Shown here one piece after another: positions 1 to 8,185 of a stretch of DNA of 20,181 nt. Positions within the stretch are counted from its first letter, which is position 1. Each line of letters begins with the position of its first letter. Below the pieces are notes generated by a model. That model saw nothing but the letters and a program-made list of their open reading frames with translations. It was not told the DNA's origin and searched no databases. Source of the DNA: a virus; the IMG/VR virus record IMGVR_UViG_3300032213_000255, positions 1 through 20,181 of that record; one strand, 5' to 3'. The position numbers and the translations under genes were made by a program.

Positions 1-1118
1 ACAGGCTCGCCACCAGCGTGGGTGGCACGGCAACCGGTGAGGGTGGCTCCCGCCTCATCCTCGATGACCCCCACAGCGCCCAGGAAGCGCAGTCTGACGC
101 CATCCGCGCCTCGGCGCTGGAATGGTTCGATGTGGTCTGGTCGACGCGGCTGAACGACCCTAAGCGCGACGCCATGGTCACGATCATGCAGCGCCTGCAC
201 GAACGCGACATATCGGGACACATCCTCGAGGACATCGGTGGGTGGGAGCACCTGCTCATCCCGGCTGAGTGGGATGGGGTGCGGCGCAGGACGGTGCTCG
301 GCCCGTATGATCCTCGCACGGTGAAGGGTGAGTTGATCTGCGCTGAGCGTTTTGGCCCAAAAGAAATCACTGAACTGAAACAATTGCTCGGCGTGTACGG
401 CACCGCCGGTCAGCTACAGCAGGACCCGACGCCGACGACGGGCGGCATTCTCAAGACGTCTGAGATACAGCTATGGCCCGCCGACAAGCCGCTGCCGCAG
501 TTTGAGTACATCCTGCAATCGTACGATTGTGCATTCACCGAAAAGACAACGGGCGATCCGACAGCCTGCACGGTATGGGCGGTGTTTACGCATGGCGGTC
601 AGCGCAACGTGCTGCTGATCGACGCCTGGGATGAGCACCTCAGTTATCCTGACCTGCGCGCCCGGGCGATCAAAGACTGGTCGACAGAGTATGGGGCGAC
701 ATCGGTCAAGGACGGCATCCGCCGCCCGCGCAAGCCCGACAGGATACTGGTCGAGGCTAAGGCGTCCGGGCAGTCGCTGCTGCAGGACCTGCGGCTTGCG
801 AGGGTGCCAGCCGTTGCCTACAATCCCGGCAATGCCGACAAAATCAGCCGAGCCCATCAGGCAGCCCCGACGCTGGAACTCGGGCTAATGTGGGTGCCAG
901 AAAGCGGCAAAAACCGTGGCCAACCCGTGAGCTGGGCGACGGCGTTCATCAAGCAACTGGCTAGGTTTCCGGTTGCGGCCCATGATGATTATGTGGACTG
1001 CACGACTCAAGCTGTGATATTTTTAAAAAATGAGGGGTGGTTTGAATTGCCTCAAGCCCGAGAGCGGGACGAGCCTCAGCAATTTAAGCGGGAGCGGATA
1101 AATCCTTACGCAGCATGA
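1..1118 (+). CDS. terL: Terminase large subunit, 5' end missing
   Basis: This is the ATPase-nuclease motor that packages phage DNA into proheads through the portal. The frame is open from base 3, so the gene begins before the window; the GTG at 18 is internal. The visible part starts just before the Walker B strand (LILDD, codons 54-68), so Walker A is outside the window. It continues through the TIMQRLHERD coupling segment typical of this family. The C-terminal RNase H-like nuclease shows its acidic residues in YDCAF (Asp codon 525), VEAKASG (Glu codon 753) and HDDYVD (Asp codons 987 and 996). The stop overlaps the next ATG as ATGA. The last roughly 100 bases are more AT-rich than the rest. 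Identity is certain from the motifs; the packaging type (headful or cos) cannot be told from this fragment. Confidence 0.95.
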   Translation, partial: RLATSVGGTATGEGGSRLILDDPHSAQEAQSDAIRASALEWFDVVWSTRLNDPKRDAMVTIMQRLHERDISGHILEDIGGWEHLLIPAEWDGVRRRTVLGPYDPRTVKGELICAERFGPKEITELKQLLGVYGTAGQLQQDPTPTTGGILKTSEIQLWPADKPLPQFEYILQSYDCAFTEKTTGDPTACTVWAVFTHGGQRNVLLIDAWDEHLSYPDLRARAIKDWSTEYGATSVKDGIRRPRKPDRILVEAKASGQSLLQDLRLARVPAVAYNPGNADKISRAHQAAPTLELGLMWVPESGKNRGQPVSWATAFIKQLARFPVAAHDDYVDCTTQAVIFLKNEGWFELPQARERDEPQQFKRERINPYAA

Positions 1119-1762
1119 CAGAAACCGCACATCTTTATCGATTAACTTCGCCTTCGGGTAAGGTGTATATCGGTATAACAAAAAACACACGCAAGCGTTG
1201 GTTAGAGCATTCTCATGCCGCTCGCTGCGGGTCCAAATGCGTGCTTCATAAAGCTATTTGTAAATATGGATTTGATAGCTTTAAAAAAGAAATTTTGTTA
1301 ACATCTACTTTTTCTTATGTAAAAGACTTGGAAGTCAAAGCCATTGCTGCGTATTCAACAATGGTTCCCGCTGGGTATAATATGACCGCAGGTGGCGATG
1401 GCACCGTCGGTTATATTTTTACTGACGAAGATAAAATGAAAATTGGATTGGCTCACAAAGGTCGCAAACACTCTGAAGAGTCAAAAAAGCTGCGATCTGA
1501 AAAACAAAAAGGCAAAACAATGCCTGACGAAACAAAACAAAAAATTCGGGCGACTCTCAAAGCCACTCCCCGTAAACCGGAATGGGGTGAAAATATTTCA
1601 AAAGCAAAAAAGGGGGTCCCTCAAACCGAGGAGGCACGAAAAATTCGCGCCGAAAGCCAAAAACTAAAGTGGGCTGATCCGGAATATAAAACTCGCCAAC
1701 TTGAGTTGCAGCGTTTAGGAGTTCAGCGGAAGCGTGAAAGGGTTAAATCTGATGCCGCCTAA
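1115..1762 (+). CDS. Free-standing GIY-YIG homing endonuclease with NUMOD3-like repeats
   Basis: A 215-residue probable DNA endonuclease. The N-terminal GIY-YIG domain (about 1-96) shows LYR at 7-9 and YIG at 18-20, then Arg28, Glu73 and GYN at 87-89. These match the catalytic Arg, metal-binding Glu and conserved Asn known from I-TevI. Residues about 108-180 are basic and carry several NUMOD3-like DNA-binding repeats (HKGRKHSEESKK, QKGKTMPDETKQKI, KKGVPQTEEARKI). The ATG overlaps the terminase stop by four bases, so translation is probably coupled. Composition differs sharply from the neighbours: bases 1501-1560 hold only 22 G+C, and the A-rich codons look foreign. The family is mobile and often sits in or beside terminase genes. 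No intron boundary is visible, so it is called free-standing. Confidence 0.9.
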   Translation: MTETAHLYRLTSPSGKVYIGITKNTRKRWLEHSHAARCGSKCVLHKAICKYGFDSFKKEILLTSTFSYVKDLEVKAIAAYSTMVPAGYNMTAGGDGTVGYIFTDEDKMKIGLAHKGRKHSEESKKLRSEKQKGKTMPDETKQKIRATLKATPRKPEWGENISKAKKGVPQTEEARKIRAESQKLKWADPEYKTRQLELQRLGVQRKRERVKSDAA

Positions 1763-1916
1763 GAAACCGATCTGGGACAAGAAGCGCCCTGCCGATCTGG
1801 GCGAGAGCAAGGAACTCTCCCCGAAGCGCAAGGCGTCGGCCAAGGCCATGGCTAAGTCTGCCGGTCGACCCTACCCGAATCTGGTCGATAACATGCGGGC
1901 GGCCAAGAAGAAGTGA
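1752..1916 (+). CDS. Small basic phage protein, function unknown
   Basis: A 54-residue, lysine- and arginine-rich protein with a proline-rich start (MPPKKPIWDKKRP) and the segment AGRPYPNLVDNM near the end. Small proteins with this PYPNLVDN-type ending recur in phage structural regions by my recollection, but I know of no proven role. I chose ATG 1752 because MPPKK is a natural start and a GAAAGGG stretch lies upstream; an in-frame GTG at 1734 would add six residues. The gene begins inside the last codons of the endonuclease and ends in a GTGA overlap with the next gene. Its normal GC content suggests it belongs to the original phage backbone that the endonuclease interrupted. Its charge would suit DNA or RNA binding, which is inference only. 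Confidence 0.65.
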   Translation: MPPKKPIWDKKRPADLGESKELSPKRKASAKAMAKSAGRPYPNLVDNMRAAKKK

Positions 1917-2188
1917 ACAAGCGGATCGACAAAGCCGCGATGGCTTGCAACAAGCCGCGCCGCACGCCGGACCACGCGACAAAGTCGCATGTCGTCAAGG
2001 CGTGCTATGATGGCAAGGAGAAAGTCATCCGGTTCGGTGAGCAGGGCGCTTCGACGGCGGGCAAGCCGAAAGAGGGCGAGTCGGATCGGATGAAGGCGAA
2101 GCGCGCCAGCTTCAAGGCTCGGCATGGCGAGAACATCGCCAAGGGTAAGTCGTCCGCCGCGTACTGGGCGGACAAGGTCAAGTGGTAA
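1913..2188 (+). CDS. Small basic phage protein with a C-terminal AAYWADKVKW motif
   Basis: A 91-residue, strongly basic protein starting at GTG 1913, which overlaps the previous stop as GTGA. The N-terminal half has CNKPRRTP and a second cysteine in KACYDGKEK. The C-terminal half reads FKARHGENIAKGKSSAAYW and ends in DKVKW. That arginine/lysine-rich ending is, to my recollection, shared by small proteins beside the terminase and portal genes of many aquatic phages, where it is annotated as hypothetical or structural. No transmembrane helix or signal peptide is seen. Twelve bases separate it from the transglycosylase gene, so it belongs to the same transcription unit. A role in the virion or in DNA packaging is possible but unproven. 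Confidence 0.7.
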   Translation: MNKRIDKAAMACNKPRRTPDHATKSHVVKACYDGKEKVIRFGEQGASTAGKPKEGESDRMKAKRASFKARHGENIAKGKSSAAYWADKVKW

Positions 2189-2199
2189 GGAAGCAGTAG

Positions 2200-4872
2200 A
2201 TGGCTGAACGCAACAACGCCCCTCCCCGCATGACCGCCCTCGGCCTGCTCGAGCAGATGCGCCGGTCCAATGCTGCAAACCGAGAGCCCGAGTTCAACCC
2301 GATCAGCGCGACCTTGCGCGAGCGGCGTGCTGGCCCTACCACCCCGCTATTCGGTGGCCAGCGCCAGCCGCCCCTGCCGATCCCGCCGCGCCCGCCTGCC
2401 GTTATCCCCCCGCAGCAGACCCAACAGGCCGCGCCACAGGCTCGTGGGCAGGCTCAGGCACTGCCGGTGCCACCTGTTCCCCCGGCGGTTATTCCGCAGC
2501 AGGAAGGTGCGCCTGCGAGGCCAATCGCTGAGAGGTTCAATCCGCAAAACCCACATGTGGCGACCGCCATCGAAATGGCCGAACGCTACAACCTGCCGCG
2601 CAATGTGTTCTTGTCGCTGGTGCAGCAAGAAAGCCGTTTCCGTCCCGATGCTGTAAGCCGGGCCGGTGCGTTGGGGCTTGGGCAGTTAATGCCCGGCACG
2701 GCGCGCGACCTGGGCGTTGATCCCACAAACCCCGTGCAGAACCTTGAGGGCAGCGCGCGCTACCTGCGCCAGCAGCTTGACCGGTTCGGCGGTGACATGC
2801 CGCTGGCCTTGGCGGCGTACAACGCAGGCCCTCGACGGGTGGTCGAAGCGGGCAATGCAATTCCCGATAATGCCGAGACGCAGGCGTATGTGCCGAGCGT
2901 GATGCGTCGCGCTGGCGTGCCGGGTTACGCTGAAGGCGGTGCAGTGGACGCAATACCGGTACACGAGATAAACGTGGTGGCGACCCGCCTTCCGCGTCGT
3001 CGCGCACCGCGCCCGGCCCCGCGCGAGGAACTGACGGCGGACCAACTGAACGCCATGGTGCTGGACAGGCTCGCCGCGCGCTATGACGTGGCTCCTGAAT
3101 CCATCATGGCTGCCGAAGCCCGTGACCGCATTGGTCGGGCGATGGGTTACGCTGAGGGTGGGCTGGCCAATCTGCATCAGAAATACGCCGATGGCGGCGA
3201 GGTTATGAGCGACGAAGAATATGATCGCCGCCTGCTTGGGCGCATGCAGCGTGATATGGGCCGCACCGACGTGCCTAGCTGGGATGAACAGCGCGCCACA
3301 CTGGTTGATGCTGCCGGTCGCGCTGCGCGCGGCGTCTTCGACGTCGTCGTGCCACAGACGCCGCTCGACGTGGGTCTCACCCTGGCGACGGGGCCGGTCG
3401 GTTCTATGGTGCGCCGTGGCGCAATCGCAGGCACAGGCTACCTGCTAGACCCCGATGAGGCTCAGGCCAACGTCATTCGCCGCGTGGGACGCGCCCTTGG
3501 CCGTGCTGGTGCCGGGTCGGCAGATGCCGCCCTGGAAGCCGCAGCAACCCCTGTGTCTCCCACACGCCGCCGTGGCACTATTGGCATCATTCCCGAAGAG
3601 ACGCCCCGCGCACCTGCGGTGCTGCCGTCTGCTGCGCGCGAAGCAAACGCTGCGACGGACCTGCAAGACGAAACGCTCCGAGCATATCTGGACCGCAACA
3701 GCACTCGTGAACCGACGGTGAGGACACTGCCCGAAGGGGAAGACGTCTTGGGTTTGCGGAACTACGACCTCTCTGAAGTGCCCGATGTGCCACAAGTTGA
3801 CCTGCCTAGGGTTGTGCCGCCAAGAGGCGTGTCGGCTCGCATGTCCGACCTAGTCAGTAACGAGGATGTCTGGCGCGAATACAGCGACCTCGTTCGCAAT
3901 GGCCGCGACAATTTGCAAGGCCGCGAGTGGTACAACATGGAACCGCTGCGCCATGCTTTTGTGCGCGAACTTGGTGAAGACGAAGGCACTGCCGCATTCC
4001 GTCATTACACGCAAAACATCGCAGCCACGTCGCCGCGTTCCAACATCATCGACAATATGCGGAACGCCTCATATTACTTTGTGCAGGAACCGAGCGGTTT
4101 AATTTTGCCCGTGCGGCAACCTGCGCCTTATGGTCACCTTGCTCAAAACTTGCACCGGCAGAACGTCGAGACAATCCGCAGCCCTGAAGGTTGGGATTTG
4201 TTTAAAAATCCGAAACCTCCGTCATTTGCCGAAAATCTTGGTGGCAACCAGCGCCCCGGCACCATGGACGCACATGCGCTGTCGGTCCCGTCAATTTTGT
4301 CGAGAGACCCGCGCTTTCTGACGACTGATCTTCGGATTCCTTCTGGTGGGGACTATTTTAATCTTAAGCCTCGCGCAAGTTATGGTCGGGGTGTGTTCAC
4401 AATGGATGAAGCGGTTCGTCGCCCGCAATTGTGGGATGCTGCGCCAAATCCAAACGAATACGGTGCTTTGGAGCAGCGTTTCCGCCGTTTGGGTGAAGAC
4501 CTGGGCATGACCACGGCACAGGCGCAAGCCAGCGGCTGGGTTGGCGGTGGCCGTATTTCTGGCCTGACATCGCCGCCGCTTCCTGCTGTGGACGTGTTCC
4601 AGCGCGTCGTGAACCGCACCGCTGCCCAAGAAGGTCGCAGCCCTCAAGAAGTATTGCGTGGTTTTATCCACCGGCAGAACGCGCTTCGCGCTGCTGCGCC
4701 GATTGCCATCGGCGTGGGTGCCAATGAAGAACTTGATGGTTACGCCCACGGTGGTCTCGCCCAGCTTCATCACAAATACGCCGAGGGTGGCGCGGTCAGT
4801 GCTCAACCTGCTATCTACGATCCTGACGCGGTAAACGCGCTCGCCAATCAAATTGAGGCTGGATATGTCTGA
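2200..4872 (+). CDS. Large virion-type protein with lytic transglycosylase (SLT) domain
   Basis: An 890-residue protein. Residues 1-110 are a Pro/Gln-rich linker. Residues about 113-235 form an SLT/lysozyme-like domain with the catalytic Glu144 in QQESRF, then GALGLGQLMPGTA, and AYNAGP at 206-211; this fold cleaves peptidoglycan. YAxGG motifs follow at 243, 317, 329, 848 and 860, twice arranged as a pair joined by LAxLHxKY. Residues about 380-425 are hydrophobic and Ala/Gly-rich. Residues about 540-830 hold an unrecognised second region (GTMDAHALSVPS near 687) that resembles parts of large multidomain phage proteins. An AGGAAG site lies before ATG 2200, and the 3' end overlaps the portal start by eight bases. 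The likely role is an injected protein that opens the cell wall during DNA entry. The domain call is firm; the virion role is inferred from position. Confidence 0.88.
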   Translation: MAERNNAPPRMTALGLLEQMRRSNAANREPEFNPISATLRERRAGPTTPLFGGQRQPPLPIPPRPPAVIPPQQTQQAAPQARGQAQALPVPPVPPAVIPQQEGAPARPIAERFNPQNPHVATAIEMAERYNLPRNVFLSLVQQESRFRPDAVSRAGALGLGQLMPGTARDLGVDPTNPVQNLEGSARYLRQQLDRFGGDMPLALAAYNAGPRRVVEAGNAIPDNAETQAYVPSVMRRAGVPGYAEGGAVDAIPVHEINVVATRLPRRRAPRPAPREELTADQLNAMVLDRLAARYDVAPESIMAAEARDRIGRAMGYAEGGLANLHQKYADGGEVMSDEEYDRRLLGRMQRDMGRTDVPSWDEQRATLVDAAGRAARGVFDVVVPQTPLDVGLTLATGPVGSMVRRGAIAGTGYLLDPDEAQANVIRRVGRALGRAGAGSADAALEAAATPVSPTRRRGTIGIIPEETPRAPAVLPSAAREANAATDLQDETLRAYLDRNSTREPTVRTLPEGEDVLGLRNYDLSEVPDVPQVDLPRVVPPRGVSARMSDLVSNEDVWREYSDLVRNGRDNLQGREWYNMEPLRHAFVRELGEDEGTAAFRHYTQNIAATSPRSNIIDNMRNASYYFVQEPSGLILPVRQPAPYGHLAQNLHRQNVETIRSPEGWDLFKNPKPPSFAENLGGNQRPGTMDAHALSVPSILSRDPRFLTTDLRIPSGGDYFNLKPRASYGRGVFTMDEAVRRPQLWDAAPNPNEYGALEQRFRRLGEDLGMTTAQAQASGWVGGGRISGLTSPPLPAVDVFQRVVNRTAAQEGRSPQEVLRGFIHRQNALRAAAPIAIGVGANEELDGYAHGGLAQLHHKYAEGGAVSAQPAIYDPDAVNALANQIEAGYV
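4855..4858 (+). promoter_or_regulatory. Ribosome binding site fixing the portal start
   Basis: GAGG sits six bases before ATG 4865, inside the end of the transglycosylase gene. It favours that ATG over the in-frame TTG at 4853. Confidence 0.6.
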
Positions 4873-4897
4873 CACTCTCAAAGACGATGACGACGAC
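4865..4897 (+). repeat. Start segment shared with the scaffold gene, copy 1
   Basis: The first 33 coding bases of the portal match the first 33 of the gene at 8186 at 29 positions by hand alignment. Both encode MSxTL, a basic residue and an acidic run. The copies are in direct orientation. Confidence 0.7.
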
Positions 4898-7441
4898 AAG
4901 CCCGGCGAGATGATTGAACTCGATGACGAGGACAATCTTGAGGTCGAGGATACCGAAGACGGCGGCGCGATCATCCGGCTCGAGAACAACAAGGATGAGA
5001 AGCGCCACCTCGAGCACTTCGCAAACATTGTCGACGAGGTCGATCAGGCGGCGTTGAAGGATGTTGTCAGCGACCTGCTCGAGAAGATTGAGCGCGACAA
5101 GGAAGCCCGCGAGAAGCGGGACAAACTGTATGAGGAAGGGCTGCGCCGTACTGGCCTGGGCGACGATGCCCCCGGCGGTGCTCAGTTCAGCGGCGCAAAC
5201 AAAGTCGTACACCCAATGCTGGTGGAAGCCTGCGTGGATTTCTCCGCACGCTTCATGAAAGAAATTTTTCCGTCGAACGGGCCGGTTAAGAGCAAAATTT
5301 ACGGCGAAGCGGACAAAGCCAAGCTCGAAAAGGCTGAGCGTAAAGCCGCCTTCATGAACTGGCAGACGACGCAGCAGATGCCCGAGTTCCGCAGCGAACT
5401 GGAGCAACTGAGCACCCAGCTTCCGCTCGGTGGCGGTCAATACCTCAAATTCATGTGGAACCCGCAGCACCGTCGTCCGCAGGCCGAGTTTGTGCCGATT
5501 GATGACGTGTATCTGCCGTTTGCGGCCACGAACTTCTACACCGCCGAGCGCAAGACGCACGTTCAGTACATCACGAAGATGGAGTACCTGAAGCGGGTCA
5601 AGGCGGGCATGTATGTCGATGTTGATCTTGGGTATCCTGATGATCCCGAGTTCAGCAAGGCGACGATTGCCAACGACAAGATCGAGGGTCGCAAATCGAC
5701 CAGCTACAACGAGGATGGCCTGCGGACCATCTTTGAAATCTACACCTACCTCGACATCGAAGACGAAGACCTCTGCCCGTACATTCTGAGCGTCGACAAG
5801 TCGACCGGCGAGGCCCTGGCGCTCTATCGCAACTGGGAGCCGGATGATGCCCGGCACCAAGAACTTGATTGGATCGTCGAGTTCCCGTTCGTGCCCTGGC
5901 GCGGTGCGTACCCCATCGGCCTGACGCATATGATTGGCGGCCTCTCAGGAGCCGCCACAGGGGCCTTGCGTGCGTTGCTGGATAGCGCCCACATCCAGAA
6001 CATCCCCACCCTCCTGAAGCTCAAGGGTGGCCCTGGCGGGCAGACGATCAACCTCCAGCCGACCGAAGTGGTCGAGATGGATGGCGGTGCTCTTGTTGAC
6101 GACGTCCGCAAGATCGCCATGCCGATGCCGTTCAACCCGCCAAGCCCGACGCTGTTTCAGCTTTTGGGGTTTTTGGTGGATGCCGGTAAGGGTGTCATCC
6201 AAACCAGCTTCGAGAAGCTGAGCGATCAGAACGCCAATCAGCCTGTCGGCACCACGATGGCCCTGATTGAGCAGGGCATGGTGGTGTTTTCGAGCATTCA
6301 CGCTCGTTTGCACAACTCGATGGCCCGGTGTTTCAAGATTTTGCACCGGATCAACTCGGCATATCTGACCGAAGAGGACATTGCGGCCCAATCTGACGGG
6401 CTGGAGATCGACCCGTCCGATTTTGATGGCCCGCTCGACGTCGTGCCGGTCAGTGACCCGGCAATTTTCTCCGAAACGCAGCGTTTTGCCCAAATTCAGG
6501 CGATCATGGCGCGCGCAACGGCGATGCCGCAGCTATATGACCCTCGCAAGGTCGAGGAGATGTTCCTCCGCACCCTAAAAGTTCCGGCAAACGAGGTTCT
6601 CCAGCCGGAACCAGCCCAGGACAACATGGACCCGGTGAGCGAAAACGTCGCTGCTGCCATGGGTCGGCCTATTTATGTGCTGCCGCAACAGGATCACCTC
6701 GCTCACATCATGATCCACATGGCATTCCTGAAATCGCCGCTATTTGGCAGCAATCCGGCAATCACGAAGACGTTTTTGTATCCGATTTCGGTGCATTTGC
6801 GCGACCACCTGCTGAATTATTACCTTGTTGAGGCGCATAATTCTGTTGATATTGCTCAGAAAAAGGAACTGATCCCTGAAGAGGCCAAGGATCAGGCCAA
6901 ACTCATTATGCAGGTTCAGCAGTACATTGAGCAGCAGTTGGGTGGCATGGCGCAGGAACTCGCCGCTATCGACCAAGCTGCCCAGCAGTTTGCACCCCAG
7001 TCGCAGATGCCGCCTGACAGCAGCATGCAAGTCGCCCAGCTTGGTGCCCAGGTGCAGCAGATGGCCATTCAGCAGCGCGCCCAGACCGACCAGCAGCGTG
7101 CTCAGGTTGATCAGCAGCGGCTTGCAATGCAGGCACAGTCCGATCAGCAGAAGGCTCAGCTTGAGCAGCAGAAGGCTCAGATCGACCAACAGCGTCTCGC
7201 GATGCAGGCCCAGCTTGAGCAGGCGAAGCTCCAGGGCAAGCAGATCGAACTTGTCGAGAAGCTGCGGGCCGACCAGCTTAAGGAAGCCGCAGAGAACGAG
7301 CGCAAGGCGGCAGAACTTGCTTCCCGTGAGCGCATGAATCAGGCGGATAACGACACCGCCAAATTGCTTGCCGCTGCCGAAATGGCGACTGGCGAGAAGG
7401 TGGCGGTCAGCACCGGCACCGGCATCAACCCAAATCCATAG
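4865..7441 (+). CDS. Portal protein, P22-like, with Gln-rich coiled-coil tail
   Basis: An 858-residue portal. Twelve copies would form the ring at one capsid vertex through which the terminase pumps DNA and to which the tail attaches. An acidic N-terminus (residues 5-40, including DDDDDK) leads into the portal body at about 60-690, with family-type stretches such as FVPWRGAYPIGLTHMIGGLSG and DQNANQPVGTTMALIEQ. From about residue 693 to 826 the protein is Gln/Ala-rich heptad sequence (DQQRAQVDQQRLAMQAQ repeats). This is probably a long helical barrel running into the capsid, as in P22. The length is far above T7-type portals (about 535) and above P22 gp1 (725). ATG 4865 is chosen for the GAGG site and the match to the scaffold gene's start. 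The stop runs into the AGGAG site of the next gene. Confidence 0.9.
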   Translation: MSDTLKDDDDDKPGEMIELDDEDNLEVEDTEDGGAIIRLENNKDEKRHLEHFANIVDEVDQAALKDVVSDLLEKIERDKEAREKRDKLYEEGLRRTGLGDDAPGGAQFSGANKVVHPMLVEACVDFSARFMKEIFPSNGPVKSKIYGEADKAKLEKAERKAAFMNWQTTQQMPEFRSELEQLSTQLPLGGGQYLKFMWNPQHRRPQAEFVPIDDVYLPFAATNFYTAERKTHVQYITKMEYLKRVKAGMYVDVDLGYPDDPEFSKATIANDKIEGRKSTSYNEDGLRTIFEIYTYLDIEDEDLCPYILSVDKSTGEALALYRNWEPDDARHQELDWIVEFPFVPWRGAYPIGLTHMIGGLSGAATGALRALLDSAHIQNIPTLLKLKGGPGGQTINLQPTEVVEMDGGALVDDVRKIAMPMPFNPPSPTLFQLLGFLVDAGKGVIQTSFEKLSDQNANQPVGTTMALIEQGMVVFSSIHARLHNSMARCFKILHRINSAYLTEEDIAAQSDGLEIDPSDFDGPLDVVPVSDPAIFSETQRFAQIQAIMARATAMPQLYDPRKVEEMFLRTLKVPANEVLQPEPAQDNMDPVSENVAAAMGRPIYVLPQQDHLAHIMIHMAFLKSPLFGSNPAITKTFLYPISVHLRDHLLNYYLVEAHNSVDIAQKKELIPEEAKDQAKLIMQVQQYIEQQLGGMAQELAAIDQAAQQFAPQSQMPPDSSMQVAQLGAQVQQMAIQQRAQTDQQRAQVDQQRLAMQAQSDQQKAQLEQQKAQIDQQRLAMQAQLEQAKLQGKQIELVEKLRADQLKEAAENERKAAELASRERMNQADNDTAKLLAAAEMATGEKVAVSTGTGINPNP
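7072..7215 (+). repeat. Gln-rich coiled-coil coding repeats within the portal gene
   Basis: Imperfect direct repeats encode alternating QQRAQ, QQKAQ and QQRLAMQAQ blocks. The unit DQQRLAMQAQ occurs twice about 70 bases apart. The pattern is that of a heptad coiled coil grown by internal duplication. Confidence 0.75.
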
Positions 7442-7444
7442 GAG
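7440..7444 (+). promoter_or_regulatory. Ribosome binding site for the 46-residue gene
   Basis: AGGAG begins inside the portal stop codon and lies five bases before ATG 7450. This is the main support for that short gene. Confidence 0.6.
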
Positions 7445-7449
7445 TTTAA

Positions 7450-7590
7450 ATGGACGACAAACCTAAGAAGAACGGCACGGTGCCGATGACCGGTGCCTAT
7501 GTGAAGCAGAAGCACCGCCTTGCGGCGGGTGAGAAACTCGACGGCCAGTCTCTGCCGCCTGAACCGAAGACTGAAAAGAATCAGGCGTGA
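7450..7590 (+). CDS. Short phage protein (46 residues), unknown function
   Basis: The frame encodes a hydrophilic 46-residue peptide: a lysine-rich start (MDDKPKKNG), a middle GAYVKQKHRLAAGEKLDG and a Pro/Lys-rich end. No known domain, membrane segment or cysteine is present. It is supported by a well-placed AGGAG, by filling the gap between the portal and the next gene with no wasted bases, and by the GTGA overlap at its end. The composition suggests a largely disordered small structural or regulatory protein, but I recognise no relative. Confidence 0.6.
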   Translation: MDDKPKKNGTVPMTGAYVKQKHRLAAGEKLDGQSLPPEPKTEKNQA

Positions 7591-7781
7591 ACGAAGGTAA
7601 ACTGCTCAATTTTTTGAAGCAGGCCCAGTTGCAATTTTCTGTGGACGCCCTGAAACGTCCACAGGAACGCGATGCCTTTGAGTATGGGTATCGCGTCGGC
7701 GTAGTTGCCGGATACGAGGCAGCTATTGGCGTGCTGTTAAAACTCATCGAAGAGGAGAAATCTGGTGGTAACGACTTCTGA
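7587..7781 (+). CDS. Small helical protein, unknown function
   Basis: A 64-residue protein from GTG 7587, which overlaps the preceding stop as GTGA, suggesting coupled translation. The sequence looks helical. It has one moderately hydrophobic stretch (YRVGVVAGYEAAIGVLLKLI, about 38-57) ending in EEEKSGG; it could be an amphipathic helix rather than a true membrane span. The last 17 bases overlap the co-chaperonin gene in another frame, and its EEEK codons supply that gene's AGGAG site. The function is unknown. Confidence 0.65.
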   Translation: MNEGKLLNFLKQAQLQFSVDALKRPQERDAFEYGYRVGVVAGYEAAIGVLLKLIEEEKSGGNDF

Positions 7782-8172
7782 GGACGCCCTGGCAGAGGCT
7801 TTCCCGGATGTAAATCCGGGCGTTCAGCCTTTTGGGAGCCGCGTTCTGGTTCAAATCCGTACCCCTCGCAAAGTCACAAAGGGCGGTATCATCCTGTCCT
7901 CTGACACGCAGGACACCGAAAAGTGGAACACTCAGGTGGCCAAGGTGGTCAGCGTTGGGTCGTTGGCGTTCCGAAATCGGACCACGCAAGAGTTCTGGCC
8001 CGAAGGCGCGTGGTGCGTGCAAGGCGATTTCGTCCGCGTGCCGAAATACGGCGGCGACCGCTGGGAAGTGGCGATCAACCGCGACGACAGCGCCATGTTC
8101 GTGATCTTTAACGATTTGGATATTATCGGCCAAGTCACGGGTGATCCGCTGACGGTCAAGGCTTTCATCTGA
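7765..8172 (+). CDS. GroES-like co-chaperonin (Cpn10 family)
   Basis: A 135-residue Cpn10-type protein expected to cap GroEL rings while a client folds. After about 20 extra N-terminal residues, PFGSRVLVQI aligns with the first strand of GroES. KGGIIL (39-44) matches the GroES mobile loop SAGGIVL, so Ile42-Ile43-Leu44 would be the GroEL contact triplet. EGAWCVQGDFVRVPKYGG corresponds to the VGDIV strand and roof loop, and FNDLDIIGQV to the final strand. At 135 residues it is longer than bacterial GroES (97) and nearer T4 gp31 (111), with a longer middle segment. GTG 7765 is preceded by GAGGAG. The position just before the scaffold and capsid genes suggests capsid folding as its main task, by analogy with gp31. 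No GroEL gene is in the window, so it would use host GroEL. Confidence 0.85.
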   Translation: MVTTSEDALAEAFPDVNPGVQPFGSRVLVQIRTPRKVTKGGIILSSDTQDTEKWNTQVAKVVSVGSLAFRNRTTQEFWPEGAWCVQGDFVRVPKYGGDRWEVAINRDDSAMFVIFNDLDIIGQVTGDPLTVKAFI

Positions 8173-8185
8173 AAGGAGATGAATT

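Noticed and set aside
1022-1034. Possible -1 slippery run (ATTTTTAAAAAAT) near the end of terminase
   Set aside because: A -1 shift would meet a TGA at once, and no stem-loop follows; it looks like simple AT-rich sequence.
4880-4900. DDDDK enterokinase-like sequence at the portal start
   Set aside because: It is part of a general acidic N-terminus in a phage protein; there is no cloning-vector sequence around it.
4811-5929. 372-codon minus-strand frame opposite the portal
   Set aside because: It mirrors the portal codons, with no plausible start region or known motif.
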